A stretch of DNA of 47,049 nt, taken from positions 1 through 47,049 of the forward strand of contig JAJECK010000154.1 in assembly GCA_022822085.1 (NCBI GenBank), written 5' to 3'. This stretch comes from Candidatus Poribacteria bacterium. GTDB taxonomy: Bacteria > Poribacteria > WGA-4E > WGA-3G. Below the pieces are notes generated by a model. It had not been told where the DNA came from. It saw only the letters and a program-made list of their open reading frames with translations, and did no database searches. Shown here one piece after another: positions 14,922 to 23,517 of this stretch (position 1 is its first letter; every line of letters starts with the position of its first letter). A program made the translations under genes and the position numbers.

Positions 14922-17216
14922 ATGAAGATGAAAAAAATCATACTATCGTTCAAAACGATTTTAGTGTTAAGCCTTATATGTGGTTTTGCCCTCACCGCAA
15001 CAGCACAAGATTACTATCCAACGGAAATCGGAAATACTTGGGTTTTCCTAACTTCCGATGGTGCTGAAAAACGAACATATTCTATTGAAGAACCTGAAGC
15101 CGATGAAGATGAAGGAATTGTCATACTGCGAATCTTAACTGAAACGCTCGGAACAGACACAGTTGATAATGACGCATATTTTATCTCTGATGATGCGGGT
15201 GATCTAAAACTTCACCGGATAAGAACAGAAGAAGGCGCGTTCGGTATCGCTGCAACGACTCTTGACCCACCTGCACTTTTCTTCCCCGCAGGTTTACCAG
15301 TCGGACGCACATGGGATATCATAACGGTAGTAGAACTCGATCTGGTTGGTACAGCAACAACTACAAGCACTATAGAAGTTGTGGCTATTGAAGACGTTGA
15401 AACTCCAATTGGAACTATTGAAAACTGCGTCAAACTTGAGATACGGCGAAAATCCGTCACTGCACTTACGGTCATACGAACGACTGCTATTCAATGGTTG
15501 GGACCAGACATAGGCCCTGTCAAATATGAAGATGTTGATCAGGGTATAGTCTACGAATTGCAAAGTTATAACTTGGTTGAAACTCCTGCAGAAGTGCCAG
15601 AAACCCCTGAAGAACCTTCAGTGGAAACACCTGAAGAACCTTCCGTGGAAACACCTGAAGAACCTTCCGTGGAAACACCAGTGCCTCCCAAGGTAGAGAA
15701 TGCCGTAATCTCTCTGAAATCTTCAGCGATCACTGCCCCATCTGTCGGGGAGCAACTGGAAATCGACGTTAATATAACGGGCGGCAAAGGAATTGCATCG
15801 TATGGAATGCTTCTTGCCTATGATTCAACAGCCCTGAAATACATTGATTCAACTAGGGGGAACTACTTGCCTCAGGGCGGTATATGGATAAGTCCCGCGT
15901 TAAGTAATGATGGAGGTTATGAACTTAAGCTTAGTCTTGGTGATTCAACACAATCGGGAAAGACCGTTAGCACGCCTCTTCTTGAGCCGGGGGAATTCTC
16001 AGTAGATAACTTTTTCTTTGCGATCCCAGAACCACCGCCATCGGAGTTTGTAATGCCCGATGCACAGTATAGAGCAATTTCTATACTTGCTTCATCACCA
16101 CTTGATGCTGGTGGAAATCTTATTTCTGCGGATGGCGATGGCACGCTTGTTACGTTCAGGTTTGAGGTTGTCGAAGCAAAACAGACCAATGTCGCTTTGG
16201 TGGATGTAAACCTTGCCGATATCAATGACGCGCCGCTTGGAGCCGTTGGCCAAGGTGACGAATTCATCTTTAGTGTGCTAACAATTGAGGAACCTGCTGA
16301 ATCCAGTTTTAATATTGCACTTGAGTCGGGATTAAACATGATCTCTATTCCACTGATGCCGGCAGAGCCGTACACAGCAAAGTCACTTGCTGAGAAATTG
16401 AGTGCTACAATTGTTATCAAATTAGATGCCGAAAAACAAACATTCGTCGGTTATTCAGCAGCTGAAGAAGGAGACGGCTATGAGATTGATGGGAGTAGTG
16501 GATATATCGTCAATACTCCTGAAGGCGGAATGGCAACCTTCACTGGAACAGCATGGAAAATGCAATTTGAGGAAGCTGTAGCCGCAGCACCTAAAGTTCC
16601 CACCACCAATAGCGCATGGGCATTTGTCATCACAAGCAACTTGCAAGGCAAAGCAGCAGATGCGTCCTACATAATGCTTGCAAAAAACATACGCACAGGC
16701 GTAATAACAAGCAAGAAAGTCGCAACTGACAAGGGATATGTTTCGGCTGTGTGGGCAAATCTAAATCGCAAGAGTGTCATCCAAGTTAATGACAAAATTG
16801 AGTTCACACTCGTTGATGAAAAAGGCACCGTTGTGTCAGGACCGTTCCAACGCAATATTACTTCCACAGATATACACAATGCATATCTCAGCGTGCAGAT
16901 GCGCGTAGGTGATGTTCGTCCTAAGGCAACAATTCTCGCACAGAACTTCCCGAATCCATTCAACCCAGAAACATGGATTCCCTATCAACTGAGTCAGGCA
17001 TCAAAAGTTACAATCAACATTTATGACGTTTCAGGGCATACAGTGCGAACGTTGAATCTCGGACATAAATCAGTTGGTTCATACATGACAACCGGAACTG
17101 CAGCTTATTGGGATGGCAAAAACAGTACAGGTGAATCTGTTTCAAGCGGAATCTATTTCTATTCCCTACAAACAAAGAATTTCTCCGCAACCCGTAGAAT
17201 GGTTATCCTAAAATAA
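14922..17216 (+). CDS. Large secreted protein: YYPxEIGNxW domain, Pro/Glu linker, cohesin domain, sorting-type C-terminus (paralogue 2 of 3)
   Basis: A 764-aa exported protein. The ATG at 14922 has AAAAGGAG upstream; signal peptide 1-29. Residues 30-215 are the domain shared with its two neighbours. Residues 226-255 form a Pro/Glu/Thr linker with three EEPSVETP repeats. Residues 258-453 look like a cohesin domain: SVGEQLEIDVNI, then IASYGMLLAYDSTALKY and GTLVTFRFEV. Next is a LNMISIPLMP segment. The last 90 residues, opening QNFPNPFNPETWIPYQL, form a FlgD-Ig/type IX-like C-terminal domain ending in a basic strand (RRMVILK), probably for surface delivery. A cohesin should bind a dockerin, and the next gene carries one. 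Confidence 0.8.
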   Translation: MKMKKIILSFKTILVLSLICGFALTATAQDYYPTEIGNTWVFLTSDGAEKRTYSIEEPEADEDEGIVILRILTETLGTDTVDNDAYFISDDAGDLKLHRIRTEEGAFGIAATTLDPPALFFPAGLPVGRTWDIITVVELDLVGTATTTSTIEVVAIEDVETPIGTIENCVKLEIRRKSVTALTVIRTTAIQWLGPDIGPVKYEDVDQGIVYELQSYNLVETPAEVPETPEEPSVETPEEPSVETPEEPSVETPVPPKVENAVISLKSSAITAPSVGEQLEIDVNITGGKGIASYGMLLAYDSTALKYIDSTRGNYLPQGGIWISPALSNDGGYELKLSLGDSTQSGKTVSTPLLEPGEFSVDNFFFAIPEPPPSEFVMPDAQYRAISILASSPLDAGGNLISADGDGTLVTFRFEVVEAKQTNVALVDVNLADINDAPLGAVGQGDEFIFSVLTIEEPAESSFNIALESGLNMISIPLMPAEPYTAKSLAEKLSATIVIKLDAEKQTFVGYSAAEEGDGYEIDGSSGYIVNTPEGGMATFTGTAWKMQFEEAVAAAPKVPTTNSAWAFVITSNLQGKAADASYIMLAKNIRTGVITSKKVATDKGYVSAVWANLNRKSVIQVNDKIEFTLVDEKGTVVSGPFQRNITSTDIHNAYLSVQMRVGDVRPKATILAQNFPNPFNPETWIPYQLSQASKVTINIYDVSGHTVRTLNLGHKSVGSYMTTGTAAYWDGKNSTGESVSSGIYFYSLQTKNFSATRRMVILK
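15606..15677 (+). repeat. Three tandem 24-bp repeats in the linker
   Basis: Units at 15606-15629, 15630-15653 and 15654-15677 encode EEPSVETP-type octapeptides between the N-terminal and cohesin domains. Units 2 and 3 are identical; unit 1 differs by one base. Copy number may vary between strains. Confidence 0.85.
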
Positions 17217-17238
17217 GATGACTGCAAATCTTACGATT

Positions 17239-17306
17239 AAACGCCTTGATACTACAGGCAATCCGAATACTAATTGATTGCTTGAAATGTCAGAATCAAG
17301 GCGTTT
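17239..17306 (+). terminator. Long hairpin after the cohesin gene
   Basis: AAACGCCTTGAT (17239-17250) pairs perfectly with 17295-17306. Inside, CAGGCAATC pairs with GATTGCTTG through one G-U. TTCAT follows, with no long T-run. It separates the cohesin gene from the dockerin gene. Confidence 0.55.
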
Positions 17307-17365
17307 TCATTGAGACACTTCTGTGAATATCCATTAGTCATATCTTTACAGTTTAGGAGACATTA

Positions 17366-18202
17366 ATGCATTATAACTCAACTAAAATATTATTAGCAGG
17401 CATCCTCACCTTGACATACGCTGTTATAGCAAATGCACAAATATATTATCCCACAAATCTTGGCAACGAGTGGGTATTAGAAAGTGAGGATAAGACTGAA
17501 CGAGTCACCTACTCAATTGATGCATCTAAGGAAACAATTAACGGAATAGAACTTGCGTTACTCAAGATTACAAATGAAACTTTAGGAACAGATTCAATCA
17601 CGACTGAAAAATATTTTGTGGATTTTGACGATGAGGGTATAAAACTATATAAATATGAAGTGGAACTCGGTGACCCTTTCGGTGTAGCAGCTGGTTTATT
17701 ATATCCACCTATCCTATTTTACCCGTTGACTCTTGAACTTGATGACACCTGGGAATTTACAACCGAAACAGAAGTCATCTTAGTTGGACCTGTCATATTC
17801 ACAAGTATCAGTGAAGTTATTGATATAGAAGATGTTGAAACGCCTGCGGGGATATTCAAGGACTGTCTAAAAATCAAGATACGCACAATAAGTCAGGCTA
17901 CGCTATCAATCACACGTTCAACCTCCTATCAATGGCTCGCCCCCAATTTTGGTCCTGTTAAATTCGAAAACAGTCAGGATATTGTCTATAACCTGGTGAG
18001 TTACAAACTGCTATCTGTTATCTCTGCTTATGACGTAACAGGAGACGGTGTCATAAACATCTTAGACCTTGTATATGTGGCTGCTCGATTCGGAAAAGAA
18101 ACTGAGGAGGGTGATCTTAACAATGATGGAATAGTGAATATTTTAGATTTGACACTCGTTGCAAAGCATATCGGAAAAGAAACCACAGATTCATCAAACT
18201 AA
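17366..18202 (+). CDS. Secreted dockerin protein with YYPxEIGNxW domain (paralogue 3 of 3)
   Basis: A 278-aa exported protein with signal peptide 1-24 (ending ANAQ). Residues 26-210 repeat the neighbours' shared domain (YYPTNLGNEWVLES; FYPLTLELDDTWEF; KDCLKIKI). Residues 220-278 are a type I dockerin: two calcium-binding repeats, DVTGDGVINILDL and DLNNDGIVNILDL, each followed by an F-helix (VYVAARFGKE; TLVAKHIGKE). It is the natural candidate partner of the cohesin encoded just upstream. AGGAG precedes the ATG. It ends 4 nt from the convergent gene. Confidence 0.85.
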   Translation: MHYNSTKILLAGILTLTYAVIANAQIYYPTNLGNEWVLESEDKTERVTYSIDASKETINGIELALLKITNETLGTDSITTEKYFVDFDDEGIKLYKYEVELGDPFGVAAGLLYPPILFYPLTLELDDTWEFTTETEVILVGPVIFTSISEVIDIEDVETPAGIFKDCLKIKIRTISQATLSITRSTSYQWLAPNFGPVKFENSQDIVYNLVSYKLLSVISAYDVTGDGVINILDLVYVAARFGKETEEGDLNNDGIVNILDLTLVAKHIGKETTDSSN

Positions 18203-18206
18203 GATA

Positions 18207-19802
18207 TTACAATATCCGCAGTTCTGATCCTTTCGCTTCAAGTGTCTCCTCAAACCATTCGCTATCTTGGACATTCTCACCAAATACATCTGTCTGTGTA
18301 TTTATTTGCCAAGAAAATCTAAGCGGAGAATCTCCACTATTATAGAAGGTTACTTCAACTTTATCTTCTGCATCAACAATAGGTCTTATCAAGGAGAGAA
18401 GTTCTGATGGAAGCTGAATTGATCCATCCACTTTTTTAATAGTAATTAATGGGGAAACCTTACCCAAAATCTCACGCGTTCCAAGAATCAGAGGACCGTA
18501 ACATGCCGTCACTGCCCCTTGTCCCCAATTACGTCCATGCCCCGCTGCAACTGAACATATCGCACCACCCATATCCGCATGTTCCCTGCCACCCCGTAGG
18601 ACACGCCGCGCCATATTCAGCCGTGTTGCAGCATTTTGTAGTGCCCGTAACGCATATCCCATCTCACCTGTAATCTGATAGGCAAGCGTCCATGTCGCAG
18701 TTGATGGATCCTTACTCGGTTTCACAGAACCATCATCCGACCATTCACCCCAATACGCCATATCCGCGCGTTTACCGACACCCGTCTCCCTCCGACGGTA
18801 TTGCTCAGGAAATACGAGTGCAAGCAATTCTGGCGGTGTAGATGGAAGGTGCTGCAGAACTTGGACTATCGGAGCATCAAAGGATGTATCATTGAATGTC
18901 CAGCGATAATAGCTTAGTGCAGCAGCTGCCGGATCGTTAAAAGGATCGGTAAGTGACGCAACAAGCGGTTCAACAATACGCTTCGCCGCAGTTTGATAAA
19001 TTTCGTCTCCTGACAAGAGAAACAAGTCACCTAATGCATAAATTGCACCGGATGCAATCAGAACTTCAATACCCGCCAAAGGATCTCCTGGTATGTGATG
19101 TGAACTTACGCCTAATCTGTGCAGATTCTTTCTATTGACATCTTCTTCGTTGAGTCCGTTTCCATTCAAATCCCAGAGCAACGGCATCGGCACTGGTGCT
19201 TCAACGATACGTTCAGCGCGTTTTTGCCCATAACGTAATGCCCACTCTACATATCGCTTTTTTCCTGTATACCGATATGCAGCAAGGGCAATGTGAATAA
19301 AGCGGAAATGTTCCGCAAGTTCATACGCGTTCCTTTCATCGTTCTCAACATATTCTGTTCCGATATTGTATCCGATAAATACATCTCGTGTATAGTCATA
19401 CCACGGTGGTACATCCGATACCCAATTGCCGATATGTTCGGCAGCATCTGTCAGGAGTGCAACCGCTTTAGCATCATCAGGTTTGAGACCGATATAACGA
19501 GGTAGGAAAAGCAGAAATGGTTCAGGTCCGTGGTGTGCTTCTGCCTTCGGTTCATATCCATGCACACAATCACGTTCTATCCAGCCGGTAAGTTCTGATT
19601 TGAGAACATCAAAGTGTCGCAAAACGGTCGGATCACCTGTGATTAAATAGTGGGGAAACCAAGAGAGCGCGTAGTTTGCTTCGTCTTCACCACCCTGGTT
19701 AGGTCCAGGCGGATCAAGAAGCATGCTCTGTTTAAGCCAATGTCCCATCTCAGATCTCAGGGAATTGAAAGCGTTGTAACATTCGTGGATTTCAGATTTC
19801 AT
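18207..19802 (-). CDS. Predicted (alpha/alpha)6-barrel, six-hairpin glycosidase-like protein
   Basis: A 531-aa cytoplasmic protein without signal peptide. Many aromatic-rich helical hairpins (PPWYDYTRDVF, HFRFIHIALAAYRYTGKKRYVEWA, then GDEIYQTAAKRIV) and a small C-terminal beta region suggest an (alpha/alpha)6 toroid as in glycoside hydrolases and lyases. I cannot assign a family or catalytic residues. It overlaps the upstream sugar isomerase gene by 4 nt, so the two are coupled and probably handle the same sugar. Previously called hypothetical or six-hairpin-like in similar genomes, as far as I can judge. Confidence 0.6.
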   Translation of the reverse strand: MKSEIHECYNAFNSLRSEMGHWLKQSMLLDPPGPNQGGEDEANYALSWFPHYLITGDPTVLRHFDVLKSELTGWIERDCVHGYEPKAEAHHGPEPFLLFLPRYIGLKPDDAKAVALLTDAAEHIGNWVSDVPPWYDYTRDVFIGYNIGTEYVENDERNAYELAEHFRFIHIALAAYRYTGKKRYVEWALRYGQKRAERIVEAPVPMPLLWDLNGNGLNEEDVNRKNLHRLGVSSHHIPGDPLAGIEVLIASGAIYALGDLFLLSGDEIYQTAAKRIVEPLVASLTDPFNDPAAAALSYYRWTFNDTSFDAPIVQVLQHLPSTPPELLALVFPEQYRRRETGVGKRADMAYWGEWSDDGSVKPSKDPSTATWTLAYQITGEMGYALRALQNAATRLNMARRVLRGGREHADMGGAICSVAAGHGRNWGQGAVTACYGPLILGTREILGKVSPLITIKKVDGSIQLPSELLSLIRPIVDAEDKVEVTFYNSGDSPLRFSWQINTQTDVFGENVQDSEWFEETLEAKGSELRIL

Positions 19803-20608
19803 ATCAGAGAATTCAAAAAGTCAATGCTTTTTTTTGCGATAGTCTTCGGATCGGGTTTGAAATCAAACACCTCTGTTGAGACATAACCACTATAATCTAT
19901 CTCTTTCAACGCTTCTATGATAGGAGGATAATCCACATTTCCAGAACCGGGCAGATAGCCGTTATCGTCATTGGAATGGAAGTGGGCAACGTGTTTGGCA
20001 CAATTGCGAATCTGTGTCGGCATATCTAAACCTTCTTTAGCCGTGCTACATACATCTAAAATCATTTGAAAATTCGGATGATTCACTGCCTCAACCATTT
20101 CGACAGCCGTGTCAGGATGTGAGATAAAATTTGTTTGATCACTGGATAACGGTTCCATGCACAATACGACTCCTCTTTCACCGGCAAGTTCCGCCCCTGC
20201 AGTGAAGGTGTCTTGTGCATAATCCCATGCCTGTTCAAAGCTGAGGGGTTCCATAACGTTGCGTTGTTGCGGAGAACCAAAAACCAATATCTTCCCATCC
20301 AAATCCGCGCAGAGATTGATAAGTGCAAGTAAATAGTCTCTCGTTTCGTTGCGAATCTCTTCCTCTGGATGGTTGATATATAGTCCTGGTGGCGACACAA
20401 GTAGCCAATGCAGTCCTGCGATCTCTATCTTAGCACCTTCTGCAGCTTTTCGTATCTGTGTTCGCTCTCCTTCACTAATGTCCAACACAGAATCTGACAA
20501 TGTAAATGGTGCTATCTCAACCGCATCATAACCCAATTCAGCAGCGTAAGTTATCACATCTTCTATCTTCCAATCTTCAAACATTTCGTTGCATATTGCA
20601 AGTTTCAT
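19799..20608 (-). CDS. Sugar phosphate isomerase/epimerase family protein (TIM barrel)
   Basis: A 269-aa xylose isomerase-like TIM barrel (AP endonuclease family 2 fold). Metal-binding acids and histidines are in place: VLCMEPLSSDQ, FQMILDVCS, HVAHFHSNDDNG and the final YVSTEVF. Such enzymes isomerise or epimerise free or modified sugars and inositol derivatives; the substrate is unknown. It is flanked by an SDR (upstream) and the six-hairpin protein (4-nt overlap downstream), which fits a small sugar-catabolic operon of oxidation, isomerisation and hydrolysis. Confidence 0.88.
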   Translation of the reverse strand: MKLAICNEMFEDWKIEDVITYAAELGYDAVEIAPFTLSDSVLDISEGERTQIRKAAEGAKIEIAGLHWLLVSPPGLYINHPEEEIRNETRDYLLALINLCADLDGKILVFGSPQQRNVMEPLSFEQAWDYAQDTFTAGAELAGERGVVLCMEPLSSDQTNFISHPDTAVEMVEAVNHPNFQMILDVCSTAKEGLDMPTQIRNCAKHVAHFHSNDDNGYLPGSGNVDYPPIIEALKEIDYSGYVSTEVFDFKPDPKTIAKKSIDFLNSLI

Positions 20609-20683
20609 TCTTATCTCCGTTCCAATTTTTTCTATGATTCTAAGTCATTATAGGCTTAATGTCAATATATTTCGGATTCCAAA

Positions 20684-21520
20684 CTAATCCATCAATGCCC
20701 CACCCGCCACAGGAATAGACACCCCTGTTAAATAGGCAGCTTCTTCAGATGCAAGAAACGCTGCCATTTTCGCCACATCCGCACCCTCAGCGAGACGACC
20801 TAAGGGGACAGATTGTTCGGATTGCCTAACGTATTCAGCATGTTGTTCATCAGTAGAAAGGTCTTGCGGCATAAATGCAGATGCCAAATGCGCTACGCGT
20901 TCCGTATCTACAAGACTCGGACATAGTGCATTGACATTAATCTGATGAGGGGCAAGTTCGTGTGCCAGGGATTGCGTCAACCCAATAACTGCGAATTTTG
21001 ATGCACTGTACGCCGCATAACTTGCCGCACCTTGTTTGCCTCTAAGAGAAGAGAGATTGATAATTTTTCCACCAGTGCCCTGTGCGATAAGCCTCCGTGC
21101 CACCTCTCTGCAGCAAAGAAACACACCTTTCACATTAACACGCTGCACTCTATCCCAATCTTCTTCTGCCAGGTCAACCACAGGCACCCGATCCTTCCCG
21201 GCTTTTGTGCCAGCATTATTGACGAGGATATCAATTTTACCGAAATGAGACACGGTTTTTTCAACCATCTCCGCAACTTGCTGTGCCTCAGAAACATCAG
21301 CAACAACACTAATTGCCCTTCGGTTCATCGCTACGATTTCACTAACGACATCCGACAGACCACCCCACTCCGTATCATCAGCAGCATAAGGACGTTCAGC
21401 GACATCATTGACAACAACATCTGCCCCTTCTTCTGCTAAACGTAAGGCAATGGCGCGCCCAATTCCGTTCCTACCACCCGCACCCGTAACCAATGCTACT
21501 TTGCCGTTGAGATTATACAT
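20684..21520 (-). CDS. Short-chain dehydrogenase/reductase (SDR)
   Basis: A 278-aa SDR with TGAGGRNGIG at the cofactor site, NNAG, and catalytic Y171/K175 (YSASKF). An insertion after beta-2 (PYAADDTEWGG) is longer than in the SDR at 12.7 kb. The C-terminal YLTGVSIPVAGG is typical. It is the first gene of a minus-strand set with the isomerase 75 nt downstream. GGAAA upstream is a weak ribosome-binding site. Confidence 0.9.
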   Translation of the reverse strand: MYNLNGKVALVTGAGGRNGIGRAIALRLAEEGADVVVNDVAERPYAADDTEWGGLSDVVSEIVAMNRRAISVVADVSEAQQVAEMVEKTVSHFGKIDILVNNAGTKAGKDRVPVVDLAEEDWDRVQRVNVKGVFLCCREVARRLIAQGTGGKIINLSSLRGKQGAASYAAYSASKFAVIGLTQSLAHELAPHQINVNALCPSLVDTERVAHLASAFMPQDLSTDEQHAEYVRQSEQSVPLGRLAEGADVAKMAAFLASEEAAYLTGVSIPVAGGALMD

Positions 21521-21593
21521 TAGGCGAGTATTTCCTTATCGTCGCATAGAAGAAGAAGGGATAATGGACATGACATAGATGGTTGATGGGTAA

Positions 21594-22382
21594 CTACTGC
21601 TTCAGAGCTCCCCAAGTCAATGCCAACTTACCGGTGGGTTCCACATCTAAAAACTCTTTGTCAAATGTCAGATCACCATAAGCCACTGGGTCCCATGCCT
21701 GACCGGGCATCCACCCAATCTGATGCTCACGACTACCATTTTCACAGTCATTGTAATGGAAACTCAGCCCAATCGTTAAACCATCTTTTGCTTTGAAGTC
21801 ATTACCTTTTGTTGCGTTTCCCGGATTCGGTCCACGTGCTGCTGAGGCATCAAGTGCAACCTCGTAGATATAATTGTCACCATCCACAACCAATTCCCAT
21901 TCCGTATTCGCCTTTGATGCAGCTGCAGAGAGATCTTCGCCATTGGCACCAAGAGTCCACTGAACAAGTGATGCTCTTATCACCTCATTTTCAAAATCAA
22001 ACATAAATTCAACACTATCATCTTCCCACCACTTATTGTTCCATGGATTGATGTCTTGAAGTTTATCGTCCGTAATTTCAACAAGAAAATAGATACGAGT
22101 GGGGTCAGTTGCACTCCAAGCGACGCGTCCCTGTCCTTTAAAATCTTTTGCATTGGGCAAACCTGCCCCAACATCTTTTAACTCGTCAAATGCAACTATT
22201 TCCGCGCGCTCCCATTCACCAATCTTACCGTCTATCTTGAGATTAGAAATCTGTTTCGCCACGTATTCTTTATCGCGTTTTACAGCGATTGTAATGTCCG
22301 CCAAAAATAACATCAGCAGAAGCCCTATGAGGACTAAAACTATGTTCTTTGTGTTTATAAAACTTCTTGTATATCTAATCAT
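21594..22382 (-). CDS. Exported CBM9-like carbohydrate-binding protein with TTWG-type C-terminus
   Basis: A 262-aa protein with an N-terminal hydrophobic signal (residues 14-33). Residues about 45-245 look like a family 9 carbohydrate-binding (DOMON-like) domain: IDGKIGEWERAE, then RIYFLVEITDDKL, WWEDDSVEFMFD and YIYEVALDASA. It ends GKLALTWGALKQ, a variant of the short C-terminal motif found on five other exported proteins in this window. It probably binds glycans at the cell surface or periplasm. No catalytic domain. Confidence 0.8.
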   Translation of the reverse strand: MIRYTRSFINTKNIVLVLIGLLLMLFLADITIAVKRDKEYVAKQISNLKIDGKIGEWERAEIVAFDELKDVGAGLPNAKDFKGQGRVAWSATDPTRIYFLVEITDDKLQDINPWNNKWWEDDSVEFMFDFENEVIRASLVQWTLGANGEDLSAAASKANTEWELVVDGDNYIYEVALDASAARGPNPGNATKGNDFKAKDGLTIGLSFHYNDCENGSREHQIGWMPGQAWDPVAYGDLTFDKEFLDVEPTGKLALTWGALKQ

Positions 22383-22430
22383 TTCAATATCCTATTTCTA
22401 TAAAAGTTAAATTTTAAAGGAAAAACATCT

Positions 22431-22595
22431 TTATCCACGGAACATTACCCTGAGCATCAGGTATCCCATGACAAAAGATATTGCAATGGTTGAAATTAAT
22501 AGTATTTCAATATGAAACACTCTAATAATTTCAACCAATATCACAATGGTAATAATCCCTAAAACGATTAATAGCAAATTTCTCTTATTCACCAT
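22431..22595 (-). CDS. Small two-helix membrane protein
   Basis: A 54-codon reading frame (ATG at 22593-22595, TAA at 22431-22433) fills the gap between the CBM9-like and LamG genes. The peptide has two hydrophobic segments (LLLIVLGIITIVILVEII and ILLISTIAISFVMGYLML) and positively charged ends, as expected for a two-helix inner-membrane protein. AAAAAGGA lies somewhat far upstream (about 15 nt). No family is recognised. The remaining bases of the 22383-22722 gap show nothing else. Confidence 0.5.
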   Translation of the reverse strand: MVNKRNLLLIVLGIITIVILVEIIRVFHIEILLISTIAISFVMGYLMLRVMFRG

Positions 22596-22722
22596 TAAGG
22601 TTAGAATGATTATCCTTTTTACGGGTAAGCCGCAGTTATAATTTCAAGTTTACGAATTAGAATTATGTATCTATATAAAACTGTAATAGGAATTATAATG
22701 TTGGACGAGAGTAACCAATACG

Positions 22723-23478
22723 TTACTGTTTTATATTTCCCCATGTGGTAGCCAATTTTGCTTTCGGATCAACAGCAGTAACATTTGTTTCCAAGCCATT
22801 ATTCATAACATCTTGTACATCCCCTTCGTCCAAGAATGCATTAAAAATAACGAATTCATCTAACATACCTTCCCACTGTCGGCTGCCACCCCAGTCACCA
22901 ATTCTACCAGGGTCAAGAACCCCAGGATTACCACCCCAACTTCTCTCTGCATCGAGTTCGCCGTTTATATAAAACCTGATCTTTTTCTCTGTAGCACTAT
23001 AAGCAGTGGCAACATGAACCCATTTATTCAATTCACCAGTTGTAAATGCAAAGTCTGCAAACGCGTCATTGCCTCCAGGGTTACCGTTAATAGAAAACTC
23101 TACTTTGTTATTCGGATGCAGTTGATAGTGGATATCACCTGCCTTCCAGCCTGTGTTGTTGAAGAAAGTACGCCATCCACCTACACGACCAGTGGAATTA
23201 ACCCAATGTGTGAACGTAATTTCCTCAAATGAACCTATCCTTTTAGGAATATTAACCCATTCATTGGAACCGTTCAATTGGATTGCCTTACCGAATTTGC
23301 CATCAACATAACTTCCACCTTGTGCTTCACCGTCAAAACCGTTATCCGAAAAATCTTCAGCATTGCCATCAAATAACCACGCTGCTGCAACCATATCTAA
23401 CGACACTTCAGCAGATACTGGAAAACCGATGAGTAATAGCATCAAAGCACAAAGAATACTTGTTGTTAATCTAAACAA
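22723..23478 (-). CDS. Exported LamG/concanavalin-like protein with TTWG C-terminus (copy 1)
   Basis: A 251-aa protein. I chose the TTG at 23478 because AGGAGG lies exactly six nt upstream; an ATG 24 nt earlier would put that site inside the gene. Signal peptide MFRLTTSILCALMLLLIGFPVSA. Residues 30-225 are a LamG-like jelly roll: AAAWLFDGNAEDFSDNG, FTHWVNSTG, KIRFYINGELDAERSW, FVIFNAFLDEGDVQDVMNNG. It ends AVDPKAKLATTWGNIKQ. Tandem paralogue of the gene at 23518, which is on the same strand 39 nt upstream. Likely glycan-binding surface protein. Confidence 0.85.
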   Translation of the reverse strand: MFRLTTSILCALMLLLIGFPVSAEVSLDMVAAAWLFDGNAEDFSDNGFDGEAQGGSYVDGKFGKAIQLNGSNEWVNIPKRIGSFEEITFTHWVNSTGRVGGWRTFFNNTGWKAGDIHYQLHPNNKVEFSINGNPGGNDAFADFAFTTGELNKWVHVATAYSATEKKIRFYINGELDAERSWGGNPGVLDPGRIGDWGGSRQWEGMLDEFVIFNAFLDEGDVQDVMNNGLETNVTAVDPKAKLATTWGNIKQ

Positions 23479-23517
23479 AATGCACCTCCTACAAATTTGC
23501 ATAAAACTATATTATAA

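Noticed and set aside
15606-15677. CRISPR-like or minisatellite repeat
   Set aside because: The 24-bp units are in frame, without spacers, and encode a Pro/Glu linker inside a gene.
15212-16420. Antisense frames opposite the cohesin gene
   Set aside because: They mirror the repetitive linker and cohesin codons and have no start signals.
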